Positions 8,082-16,500 of a stretch of DNA of 64,000 bases are shown piece after piece. The notes beneath the pieces are model-generated. The model saw only the letters and a list, made by a program, of their open reading frames with translations, had not been told where the DNA came from and ran no database searches. The translations under genes were made by a program, and so were the position numbers. How positions within the stretch are numbered: position 1 is the first letter of the stretch; each line of letters starts with the position of its first letter. Source of the stretch: Zeaxanthinibacter enoshimensis (GTDB lineage Bacteria; Bacteroidota; Bacteroidia; Flavobacteriales; Flavobacteriaceae); assembly GCF_004362865.1 (NCBI RefSeq), contig NZ_SNYI01000002.1, positions 558,001-622,000 on the forward strand, in the 5' to 3' direction.

Positions 8082-8747
8082 TCAGTTCTGGTTATTTTTC
8101 AAATTTCTTTTTGACGGGTCTTTATCATTTTTTTGATCTCGTAATATTTTGATCGCTTCTTCATCTGTGACCTGTTTAAAATTCCTGTAGAATAGGCCTA
8201 CAGCCCGGAAGTGTTTTGCAGGAGTCAAACAAACAACCCGGTCAATACAAGGAGAAGCCTGCAACCTGAGTACCGTGTCAGCCGGGGCCACGGGAATAGC
8301 GACTATAACCATTCGCGGACGTTTTTTGTGAACAAATTCAGCTGTTACTTTTACAGTGTTCCCTGTTGCAATACCGTCATCCACGATAATAACTACCTTA
8401 TCTTCCAGGTCTTCGGCCATTTTATCGGTATAGTACTCATCATGTCGTTGCCGGAGCTTGTTGCGGATCCGCCTGGTCTCCGCTTCAATATATTGCGCAG
8501 AAATTCCATGAGTATCAGATATTATAGCTTCTTCTAAACTGATAGCTCCTATGGCGTATTCTTTATTCAAGGGATGGCCAATTTTTTTGGAAAGAGCTAC
8601 ATCAAGGGGGGCACCAAGGTAATCAGCAATGATTGCACCCAGCGATAATCCACCCCTCGGTATAGCGAGGACCACCACGGGCTGCTGGCGGTACTCATCC
8701 AATTCTCGGGCAAGTTGTAAAGCGGCGTCTTTCCGATCCAGGAACAT
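8082..8747 (-). CDS. Phosphoribosyltransferase family protein
   Basis: 221 residues with a type I PRTase core: VVVLAIPRGGLSLGAIIA near residue 25 and the PRPP-binding loop VVIIVDDGIATGNTV near 117-131, then VVAIPVAP. The sequence resembles the PRTase half of actinobacterial PRTase/dienelactone-hydrolase proteins such as M. tuberculosis Rv0571c; the base acceptor is unknown. The hydrolase half is here a separate gene directly upstream (4-bp gap), which in turn follows a Usp gene, so Usp-hydrolase-PRTase form one operon. The C-terminus is unusually polar (a run of K, N and D). Confidence 0.87.
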   Translation of the reverse strand: MFLDRKDAALQLARELDEYRQQPVVVLAIPRGGLSLGAIIADYLGAPLDVALSKKIGHPLNKEYAIGAISLEEAIISDTHGISAQYIEAETRRIRNKLRQRHDEYYTDKMAEDLEDKVVIIVDDGIATGNTVKVTAEFVHKKRPRMVIVAIPVAPADTVLRLQASPCIDRVVCLTPAKHFRAVGLFYRNFKQVTDEEAIKILRDQKNDKDPSKRNLKNNQN

Positions 8748-8751
8748 AGTA

Positions 8752-9441
8752 TTATGGATTAGGATTCATATGCTCGGTGTACCAGTTCCGGGCGAGGGTT
8801 ACCACAGCATCCAGTTTTCCTGTCTCTCCGAAAAGGTGTGAGGCACCGGGCACTATTTCGAGCTTTTTCGTACAGTTCAGGCGGACATAAGCCTTCCGGT
8901 TCAGGTCCAGGACCGTACTGTCCAGCTCTCCGACTATGAGCAGGGTTGGGGCCTGGACAAATGGGAGGACCTCCATAGCCATATCAGGTCTTCCACCCCT
9001 GGATACCACGGCACTGACCCGGTAACCAAAGAAGGTTGCAGCTTTTAGCGCCGAAGCGGCCCCGGTGCTTGCTCCAAAGTAACTTATGGGTAAGTTCTTT
9101 AATGACTCCAGCTCCATGATCCACCGGGTGGCGGCAATTAGTCTTGTGCTCAGCAGATCTATATTGAATCGCATATAATAATTCTGGTCTTCGTCAGCCG
9201 TCAGCAAATCGAATAACAGAGTAGCCAATCCATTTTTTTTCAGGAGATTGGCCACGTAATTATTCCTGGGACTCAGCCTGCCGCTGCCACTTCCATGGGA
9301 GAACAGTACTATCCCTACAGGATTATCCGGAACCGAGAGAATACCTTTCAATGTTTTACCGCCAATAGGAATAGAAATGTGAGTGGGTACATTGGTTGCC
9401 CTTACTATCCTTCTTCTTAGATTTTTACCGGAAATTTTCAT
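8752..9441 (-). CDS. Alpha/beta hydrolase (dienelactone-hydrolase-like)
   Basis: 229 residues with an alpha/beta-hydrolase fold: oxyanion segment VLFSHGSGSGR near residue 43, nucleophile elbow YFGASTGAASAL with Ser near 122, acid Asp in IVGELDSTV and His in GASHLFGE near 205. The substrate is unknown. The order Usp (9460) - hydrolase - PRTase (8747) with 18- and 4-bp gaps argues for one transcript. In some actinobacteria this hydrolase and the PRTase are one polypeptide induced by hypoxia, so the functional link is likely though its chemistry is not known. Confidence 0.88.
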   Translation of the reverse strand: MKISGKNLRRRIVRATNVPTHISIPIGGKTLKGILSVPDNPVGIVLFSHGSGSGRLSPRNNYVANLLKKNGLATLLFDLLTADEDQNYYMRFNIDLLSTRLIAATRWIMELESLKNLPISYFGASTGAASALKAATFFGYRVSAVVSRGGRPDMAMEVLPFVQAPTLLIVGELDSTVLDLNRKAYVRLNCTKKLEIVPGASHLFGETGKLDAVVTLARNWYTEHMNPNP

Positions 9442-9459
9442 ATTTCATTACTTAAGTTA

Positions 9460-10314
9460 TCAGGTGTATTTTTCCGAGGAATCCCGGATAACCAGAAAGG
9501 GGATCTTTACATGGAATCCTATCTGGTCTACGTATTGCCTGATCAGGATCTTCTCAAAAAAGGAATGGTTCCGGTTCATCATGACCAGGAGCTGATAATC
9601 AGAGCTGTCTGCTTGATCGAGGATGGCACTGGGCATGGATTCCCCATGTAGTTCAGTAAATAAGTGCGGCAGGTCTTTTAATATATCTTTTATCCTGGCC
9701 TTGTTTTTTACTTGTTGATCTGTCAGGTCGGATGCGGCTTTTACATGCAGAACTTTGATCCTGGCCTTATGATGTTTCGCTAGATATATAAGTGGTTCCA
9801 GTTCTTCGGGTTTGCATGCAGATAGATAATCATTGGGCATCAGGATATTTTCAATGTCGCGGAAAGGACAATCTTCAGGGATTGCCAGGACCGGAATATT
9901 TGCCTTTCGGATTACAAATACTGTACTTGAGCCGAGGAATAGCTGCTTGGCTCCGCTGGCTCCCTGCGTGCCCATTACAATGAGGTCTATATCCTTTGAG
10001 TTACATTGTTCCTGTATCTCATCCGTAAGAGTGTTAAATGCAGAAATGGTTTCAAAACTGTGCCTGGTATTGGGGTATTGCTTTTTAATTCGTGCTACAG
10101 TTTCTTCCAGGCCACTCACCGAACGGTCAACACCCAGGTCAGGGATTGCACTGAATTCCGGTCCGCCCAGGAAATAGTCCACGCGATAAAAGGCGGGAGT
10201 GTAGGTATGGAGAAGATAAAATTTAACCGTGTCATTTTGGAACATCCGGAGCGCGTATACAATGGCATTCCAGGCATTCGTGGAAAAATCTGTAGGTATC
10301 AGGATTGTTTTCAT
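9460..10314 (-). CDS. Universal stress protein, tandem Usp domains
   Basis: 284 residues from the ATG at 10314 (MKTILIPTDFSTNAW), which matches the paralog ending at 827. A longer reading from 10350 would run through the predicted -7 element and is rejected. The first domain has the nucleotide loop MGTQGASGAKQLFLGSSTVF near residue 118; the second begins at ILMPNDYLSA and ends with HVKIPFLVI. It is the first gene of the Usp-hydrolase-PRTase operon. Its FNR-like box at 10362-10375 has the same spacing as the one before the first Usp gene, so both paralogs probably answer the same signal. Confidence 0.93.
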   Translation of the reverse strand: MKTILIPTDFSTNAWNAIVYALRMFQNDTVKFYLLHTYTPAFYRVDYFLGGPEFSAIPDLGVDRSVSGLEETVARIKKQYPNTRHSFETISAFNTLTDEIQEQCNSKDIDLIVMGTQGASGAKQLFLGSSTVFVIRKANIPVLAIPEDCPFRDIENILMPNDYLSACKPEELEPLIYLAKHHKARIKVLHVKAASDLTDQQVKNKARIKDILKDLPHLFTELHGESMPSAILDQADSSDYQLLVMMNRNHSFFEKILIRQYVDQIGFHVKIPFLVIRDSSEKYT

Positions 10315-10331
10315 AATAATAGCATCTAACT

Positions 10332-10375
10332 TAAAATTAGTACTAAACACAGGCTGTCACTATGATGCTTGTCAG
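10332..10375 (-). promoter_or_regulatory. FNR/CRP-type box plus -7 element for the Usp-hydrolase-PRTase operon
   Basis: ATGAT-GCTT-GTCAG lies at 10362-10375; exactly 22 bp leftwards lies TAATTTTA (10339-10332). The start codon at 10314 is 18 bp beyond the -7 element, as in the PPOX promoter. Confidence 0.68.
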
Positions 10376-10436
10376 TCCGAATTTTATTTTTCATGCAAAT
10401 CGATGTACGGATTTATAGCTATGTCGCTAAACTTTT

Positions 10437-10444
10437 TATTTTTG
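10437..10444 (+). promoter_or_regulatory. Likely -7 element for deoC
   Basis: TATTTTTG is a full match to TAnnTTTG, 26 bp before the deoC start codon. No FNR-like dyad is found 22 bp upstream. Confidence 0.4.
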
Positions 10445-10469
10445 GTAACAACCAAACTCATTTCTCTTT

Positions 10470-11111
10470 ATGGAAATTCAGAATTACATAGACCATACGC
10501 TTTTAAAGCCCTACGCTACCCGTGCAGATATTCACAAACTCTGCGAGGAGGCCATCCATTATGATTTTCAATCGGTCTGTATCAACGGGTGTCATATACT
10601 TACAGCCCGGGAGAAACTGGATTCAACAGGAATTGCGGTTTGTTCTGTAGTTGGGTTCCCCTTAGGCAGCAGTTCAACCGAGGCAAAGGTGGCAGAGGCT
10701 AAGGACTACATTCTTAAAGGGGCAGATGAAATAGACATGGTCATCAACATTGGACTGATCAAGGATGCAAAATTTGAACAGGTCAGGGAAGAGATACGTG
10801 CGGTAAAGGATGTGGTCGGGGATAATATTTTAAAAGTGATCCTGGAAACCTGTCATTTGACCGATAGTGAAATACAAAAGGCCTGTGAGCTTACTATAGA
10901 AGCGGGAGGAGATTACGTGAAAACTTCTACAGGTTTCGGGGCCAGAGGAGCCGATCTGAAAGTGGTCAACTTAATGAAAACCATTGTCGGTGACGAGATA
11001 GGGATAAAAGCAGCAGGAGGGATAAGGGACCGGCAGTCGGCCCTGAAATTTATCGCAGCTGGGGCCAACAGGATAGGAACCTCCTCTGGCGTGGCCATGA
11101 TGAAGGAATAA
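10470..11111 (+). CDS. deoC: Deoxyribose-phosphate aldolase
   Basis: 213 residues, typical of the short bacterial DeoC class. It is a cytosolic TIM-barrel aldolase splitting 2-deoxyribose 5-phosphate into glyceraldehyde 3-phosphate and acetaldehyde. Key segments are YIDHTLLKPYAT at the N-terminus, VVGFPLGSSSTEAK, GADEIDMVINIG, LKVILETCHLTD, and GGDYVKTSTGFG, whose lysine forms the Schiff base. IKAAGGIRDRQSAL and NRIGTSSG close the barrel. The gene stands alone, divergent from the Usp operon. Its acetaldehyde product could feed acetyl-CoA and the nearby Pta-AckA route, but that link is inference. Confidence 0.95.
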   Translation: MEIQNYIDHTLLKPYATRADIHKLCEEAIHYDFQSVCINGCHILTAREKLDSTGIAVCSVVGFPLGSSSTEAKVAEAKDYILKGADEIDMVINIGLIKDAKFEQVREEIRAVKDVVGDNILKVILETCHLTDSEIQKACELTIEAGGDYVKTSTGFGARGADLKVVNLMKTIVGDEIGIKAAGGIRDRQSALKFIAAGANRIGTSSGVAMMKE

Positions 11112-11224
11112 AAGCTTAATATAAATACCTGCTTACACGCCTGGACTTGCTTTCTGCCTCTCCATTATAAGCCTTCTATTCAGCAACTCTCATAATCTAC
11201 CGAGGGTGATGAGAGCATACAATC

Positions 11225-11623
11225 TTACAGGCCACTTATGGCATTCTTCAGTTTGCTTCTCACTTCCTCGGCTATACCCGCCAGGGACGGGTTCTCAACA
11301 CCCATCATCGAAGCCACTGGATCTACAGCCGCAACTTCTATACTATAGTCATCATTTTCACGGACAATGACATTGCAGGGTAACATGGTTCCAATCTTAT
11401 TTTCGGCTTGCAGGGCTTTGTGCGCAAAGGACGGATTGCAGGCACCAAGGATCTTATAATTGTTGTAGTCCTCGTCCAGCTTTTGCTTCATGGTGCTTTT
11501 GATGTCGATCTCAGTAAGAATGCCAAAACCTTCATTTTTAAGAGCGGCAGTGGTCTTTTCTATAGCTGTGTCAAATGAAATATCGCGGAGGGTTTTGCTG
11601 AAATAATAGCTCATAGTACTCAT
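11225..11623 (-). CDS. DUF302 domain protein
   Basis: 132 residues. The pattern FDTAIEKTTAALKNEGFGIL, then DIKSTMKQKL, KILGACNPSFAHKAL and GTMLPCNVIV, is that of DUF302, a small alpha/beta fold of unknown biochemical function often found in stress and metal-related contexts. Cysteines occur in GACNP and LPCNV. A second ATG three codons later (11614) is equally usable. It is divergent from the small membrane-protein gene at 11775. The FNR-like box between them points, by its -7 spacing, to the plus-strand gene; on the minus strand a TATCTTTA (11645-11638) may be this gene's own -7 element. Confidence 0.85.
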   Translation of the reverse strand: MSTMSYYFSKTLRDISFDTAIEKTTAALKNEGFGILTEIDIKSTMKQKLDEDYNNYKILGACNPSFAHKALQAENKIGTMLPCNVIVRENDDYSIEVAAVDPVASMMGVENPSLAGIAEEVRSKLKNAISGL

Positions 11624-11706
11624 ATTTAAAGGTTCTGTAAAGATATGGAATATGGTCCTGTTCCCCGGGCTTGAACCGTCCTTGTCCGGACCTGATAAAT
11701 CCCAAC

Positions 11707-11750
11707 CTGATCAAAATCATGTGGTCGCCCATCGGCAGCTTATACATTTG
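11707..11750 (+). promoter_or_regulatory. FNR/CRP-type box plus consensus -7 element for the small membrane protein
   Basis: CTGAT-CAAA-ATCAT lies at 11707-11720, followed after exactly 22 bp by TACATTTG (11743-11750), a perfect TAnnTTTG. This is the best-formed member of the promoter family; the start codon at 11775 is 24 bp further. Confidence 0.72.
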
Positions 11751-11774
11751 AACACTAAATAAAACCAGATCATT

Positions 11775-12053
11775 ATGAATTATGCAAAATTACAACAGGA
11801 TTATACCAGGAACGTGATTGGCTATTCAGCATTGGGTATCATTCTTTCCACCTGCCTGGGTTCTATCGCCATCCTTCGTTTACTGATGGGAGGGTCCGGT
11901 TTATTGGAGGTGTTTTTGATCGCCCTGGTCGTGACCGTATGTTCGGCCCATAACCTTGCCATCCTAACGGTTCAGAAGCCGGCATTAATTTTCAGGTTAT
12001 TACTGATCAGTACCGTAGTGAGTATGCTGATTATCATAGCTACCCTGTTTTAA
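11775..12053 (+). CDS. Small integral membrane protein
   Basis: 92 residues with three hydrophobic segments (about 17-38, 43-65 and 70-91) after a short polar N-terminus; no known domain recognised. It is bounded upstream by a consensus FNR-like promoter and downstream by a clean terminator, so it is a genuine monocistronic gene. The context suggests a membrane-associated role under the same stress as its neighbours. The function is unknown. Confidence 0.75.
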   Translation: MNYAKLQQDYTRNVIGYSALGIILSTCLGSIAILRLLMGGSGLLEVFLIALVVTVCSAHNLAILTVQKPALIFRLLLISTVVSMLIIIATLF

Positions 12054-12088
12054 AATATCATTTGCAGCAATTAACCCTTTTACCAAGA

Positions 12089-12116
12089 AAAGCCAAACTG
12101 TAAAGTTTGGCTTTTT
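12089..12116 (+). terminator. Intrinsic terminator of the small membrane-protein gene
   Basis: The 11-bp perfect stem AAAGCCAAACT / AGTTTGGCTTT (12089-12099 and 12104-12114) has a GTAA loop and a T-tail. The A-run on the left may also let it stop transcription from the minus-strand gene ending at 12168. Confidence 0.9.
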
Positions 12117-12167
12117 GCATAAGCAGGTCAATACGACCGATTTGGGGAATCGGGGTAATCATCTTTA

Positions 12168-13307
12168 TCAACGATAATGGGTTGCTATTTGTGCCAGCTG
12201 CCCGACGATCCTGAACGAATCTTTCATTGAAAGCTTGGAACCATCCGCATGGATCCAGCGATTCAGGGGCTTTTCACAGATTAGGTCCTGTACCTGTTCT
12301 TTCCCGTAGAATTTCCTCATCCGCATAAAAATTTCAACATCGAAAAGCCATCTTGTAATGAACTTTTTGGTGAACATGTGCTGTGCAACATCTCTTCTCA
12401 TGATCTTGGCGCCACACTGGGTATCCTTAAAGGGCATATGCAGTATTTTTTGTATGATGAGGTTGATCGACTTACTGATCAGTTTACGCGCACCGTCCTT
12501 GCTGATATTGGCTCCCATCCGGTTGATCCTGGAGCCACTGACGATCTTGTATTCTGATTTCTTTATGGTCTGCACCAGGCTATCAAAATCACTGAAATCC
12601 GTAGACAGGTCCGCGTCAAGATACCCGATGAAGTCATATTGAGGATCTTGTACCATATGCCTTATTCCCAAGCGAACCGCTTCGGCCTTACCCCCGTTCT
12701 TCTCACAGTTATAGATGCTGATATGATCTTCATTTCCTTCTCTCAATGCCTCCAGGACCTGAAGGGTATTATCGGTACTTCCATCATTTACAAAACACAG
12801 GTGGTACCCCAGGTTTCCGGAGGTAAAAGCTTTGAAATCAGCGCTGCTCAGGCGCTCTTCTTCGTTATAACAGGGGATGATGACTCCCACACAGTACTCC
12901 TGCAGTACCTGCTCTTCCTGGAAGTCTGCAAGCGTTTCCCGGGGAGTGGACTTACCGGCGATTCGCTGAACCCGGGCAGCCATTTCATTGAGGGTAACAG
13001 GCTTCTTCATATAATCATTTATCCCTAACTCGAATCCTTTTAAAATGGTCTTTTCATCAGTATTGCCCGACATCACAAGAACAGGGACATCCGATTTACG
13101 AGTAACCCGGATATGCCTGATCACTTCAAGTCCGGAAATGTCCGGCATATTGATATCCAGAATCACCAGGTCCGGTTCGTGAAAATCGAAGAGCATCATC
13201 GCGTGTTCCCCGCATGGAGCCGTTTTAATGGTATGTCCCATTTCGGTCAGTCTTTTTTCTACGGATAGAAGAATAAGGGGTTGGTCATCGATTGCAAGAA
13301 TTTTCAT
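12168..13307 (-). CDS. Response-regulator receiver fused to a family 2 glycosyltransferase
   Basis: 379 residues in two parts. Residues 1-118 are a CheY-like receiver: acidic pair D7/D8, phospho-acceptor D51 in VILDINMPD, conserved S80 and K102 in MKKPV. After a linker of about 20 residues, a GT2 domain starts near 140: IPCYNEEERL (144-153), VNDGSTDN (173-180), GGKAEA (205-210) and the DxD-like DADLS (231-235). Later DTQCGAKIM and RWLFDVEIF resemble dolichyl-phosphate glucosyltransferase-type enzymes. Phosphorylation could directly gate glycosyl transfer. The gene opens the polysaccharide locus on the minus strand. A 9-bp direct repeat at 21-bp spacing (13363-13392) lies 56 bp upstream. All catalytic landmarks of both domains appear intact. 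Confidence 0.9.
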   Translation of the reverse strand: MKILAIDDQPLILLSVEKRLTEMGHTIKTAPCGEHAMMLFDFHEPDLVILDINMPDISGLEVIRHIRVTRKSDVPVLVMSGNTDEKTILKGFELGINDYMKKPVTLNEMAARVQRIAGKSTPRETLADFQEEQVLQEYCVGVIIPCYNEEERLSSADFKAFTSGNLGYHLCFVNDGSTDNTLQVLEALREGNEDHISIYNCEKNGGKAEAVRLGIRHMVQDPQYDFIGYLDADLSTDFSDFDSLVQTIKKSEYKIVSGSRINRMGANISKDGARKLISKSINLIIQKILHMPFKDTQCGAKIMRRDVAQHMFTKKFITRWLFDVEIFMRMRKFYGKEQVQDLICEKPLNRWIHADGSKLSMKDSFRIVGQLAQIATHYR

Positions 13308-13362
13308 AGGTCAAGAATTTGGTTGTTAGGTTTGCATGGTTTTTTACCACTTGTATGACACA

Positions 13363-13392
13363 AATCTAGGACGCATTGACGTCAATCTAGGA
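13363..13392. promoter_or_regulatory. Exact 9-bp direct repeat at 21-bp spacing (LytTR-like site)
   Basis: AATCTAGGA occurs at 13363-13371 and again at 13384-13392, that is, 9-bp repeats with a 12-bp spacer, the geometry of LytTR-domain binding sites. The spacer contains most of the perfect palindrome ATTGACGTCAAT (13375-13386). It lies 56-85 bp upstream of the minus-strand REC-GT2 gene. Confidence 0.5.
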
Positions 13393-13395
13393 GGG

Positions 13396-13429
13396 GGAAA
13401 GATGAGTGACGGGTTTCTGTAGACCAATG
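13396..13429. promoter_or_regulatory. LytTR-like site upstream of the GT-C gene
   Basis: The strong half-site CTGTAGACCAATG (13417-13429) matches the 13-mer found at three other promoters of this locus. A weak partner (AGATGAGTG, ending at 13408) sits 21 bp upstream. A candidate -7 element TAGCTTTA lies at 13477-13484 and the start codon at 13515. Confidence 0.55.
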
Positions 13430-13514
13430 GAAGACAACTGCCGCCCGTTGATTACCAAGGTTTTCTACAATATATCTAGCTTTATTTTGTTTTAAATTAT
13501 TAGAGATCAACCTA

Positions 13515-16500
13515 ATGCAAAAAACCAATGTCTTATTGGTGCTCGCCCTGTTTTCAGGACTTGCTTTCCACGGTTCAGCCATGTTCTTCACCCTGGAGAG
13601 TACATATGATGCACTGATCCATCTATTCTTTGCTGATCATTACGCTACAGATTGGTTTCAATCCTGGGATTATCGATGGTATACGGGTTTCAGCGTGCAC
13701 GGATACCCTCCCTTGGTACACCAGGTGATGGGCCTACTATCGCTGGCTGGCGGACTGAAATTTGGCATGTTTACCGTAGCCCTAACAGGGGTGCTGCTCT
13801 TTATTACAGGGGTCTACAGGTTTACTTACCTGCTGACCTCTGATGAACGGATAGCAGGATATGGCGCACTGGCCGCTGTTTTCTCTTCCTCCTTTGTAGA
13901 AACATTACACCTGTTCGGCCAGCTACCCAGTATTATAGGGCTATCCGTACTGCTCCATGCGTTACCCGAAGTATACCTCTGGATCAGGGAAGGCAGCTAC
14001 CGGAAACTATGGAGAGCTCTTGCCCTGATCGCAGTGACGGTGACCTCACACCATGTGACACCTATTTTCGGGATGGTATTTTTTATATTTCCCGTGATAG
14101 GGTTAGCCCTAATGGATAAGACCAGGGAACGGGTGATCCACCATAAGGCAATCACATTCAGGGCCTTTTTCACCTCTTTTAAGCGGGTTTTCTGGAGGAT
14201 TTTCAGTTTCGGATTATCCAGCCTGCTATTGATTATTACCTGCATTCTGCCATACTGGATCAATTCCAGGCAGAACCCCATAACACAGGTGCCCATCCCG
14301 CATGGATCAAGGGATAATTTTCTTGAAGTCAGCTCTTCAGGCCTTGTATTTTTCTTGATTCCATGGGGAATATTACTGCTCATACTGCCCTATATTTTCT
14401 ATAGATTTTTTAGTAAAAGATTACTCTTCTTTGGCTTGTCATTCAGTATAATGGCCTTGTTGGGGACAGGAGGTACAACCCCACTTCCCAGGATGCTGCT
14501 TGGAGATACTGCCTTTAATATACTGACCCTGGACCGTTTTACCCTTTGGGCATCTATTTTGGCTTTACCTATTCTGGCAGAATTCCTGTTCCGCTTTTTG
14601 GAAGGAGATTTCAGGGAATGGCTTAAAACCCGATTTGGCAGCCTGTATCCGAAAATATTAGGCGGTGGCTTCCTTGCCGGTATTCTGCTCATGGTGATTT
14701 TCAGTATGAGCCTGGGCTATTTCAGACCTTCACAACCACAGAAAATAGAAATGTTACCAATTGTGAATTTCCTGAACCAGGATGAACACGACCGGTGGCG
14801 ATACCTTCCCCTTGGATTCGGGGATCAGATGGCGTGGCTCTCTGCCCAGACCAATGCTCTGACCGTGGATGGGAACTACCACTCGGCCAGGAGGCTACCT
14901 GAGTTGACCACCAGGGCCGTAGAACGCCTGGAAAATTCAAAATTCCGTGGGGTTGAGGGGATTGGGTCACTGCAGCAATTCCTGACAATTCCGGAGAAAT
15001 ATCATTTAAAGTATGTCTTTTCTAACGATAAATTCTACGATCCGTTGTTATACTTCTGTGGGTGGCAACGGCTGCAGCAATTAGAGAACGGGATCATGGT
15101 TTGGGAGAAACTTAATATCGCCCCCTTACCTCCTGTACTCCCCGGCGAGGCCACGGCACCCTGGCTGAACCTGATGTGGGGTCTCCTCCCTGTTAGTACG
15201 CTTATAATTGCATTTATCCTTATGGTGCAATTGCCATGGTGGAGGGCTATCTACAGGGACGACGGAAAGCAGGGCAAAAAGTTGGGATACCCACCGCAGT
15301 TACAGCATTTTTCTTCCACTGTAGCCTATTTAACGAAAGGTTGGGGATTTTTAATGCTGACCCTTTTAGTTGGATTACTGGTCTCGTTCTGGAACGGAGA
15401 ACAACATCAGCAAAGCCCGGAAACACTATTGACCGCGTATTATGATGCCCTGGATTTTAAAGACTTTGAAAGAGCCTATAGTTACCTGGATCCGGAAGAA
15501 GGAAAATCATTAGCCCAGTATATGCTGGAAGTGTCCGTGAGTGACGGAATTCTAAGTTCCTATGCCAAATTGGACCGGGTAGGGATAGAAGTGTTATTTA
15601 TGGATTCCCAAAACGCAAAGGCAAAAGTAAGAGCCAGCTGGATCACCCCATTGGAACAAGTGGATAAAGAATTTGAACACAGATTGGTGAAGCGGAAGGA
15701 TAGATGGTACTTGGTACCACAAGAGAAGACCCGGAAAATACCGGCAGAACAATTCTATGTCAGTAACGAACCCAGGTTTTATAACCATGGGAGAAGAAAG
15801 GTCACCACCCAGGCCACCCGCGATGAAGATATCCTGGACCAACCCCGGCTACAGGTAACCCAGGCGCGGATGGTGGTGTATAACGGGCAACTGGCAATTG
15901 TGGGAGAAGTCAGAAATATTGATAATATTCCGGCTGATGTCACTCTTACGGCAACAATCTATGATGCTGAAAATTCAGAAATAGCAAGCTATAACGGGAT
16001 GTACCATCTTAAGCATAAGCTGCTCCCGAAGGAGTCGACTTCTTTTAAGATCCTGTTTGAAGAGACGGCGTGGAATAATAATGAGGATCAGAAACCGGGC
16101 ACCTATGATCCTGCCCTGCAATTTCCACTGCAGCTGCGATCCCTGCCGACGCGTTTCAACTTGCAGTGTGCGGGCAATATTTCGACTTCAGATCTCTATA
16201 AGTCCATAGGATTACAAACCCTGGATATACAGAATGGATTGGTAAATGGAACGCTCTATAATTCAGGGATACAGGAAGTGACAATCCCACAATTATTGGT
16301 CTCCTATTATGATGAGGAAGGGAAATTACTCTGGGTGGATCACCAGTTTTTAGAGGATGCGATCAGGGTACAAAGAACCGGGGAGTTCAGTTATCCTCTG
16401 CTGGATATTAATCAGTATACTATCCTGGATCAACGAATGGACTTGTGCTTTGTGAACGGCCTTCCAAATCCTGCTTCGGGCTTTACAGGAACCGGTGATA

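Noticed and set aside
13375-13386. ATTGACGTCAAT as a stand-alone CRE/CRP-like operator
   Set aside because: A single 12-bp palindrome with no spacer does not match known CRP-family geometry; it is reported only as part of the repeat structure there.
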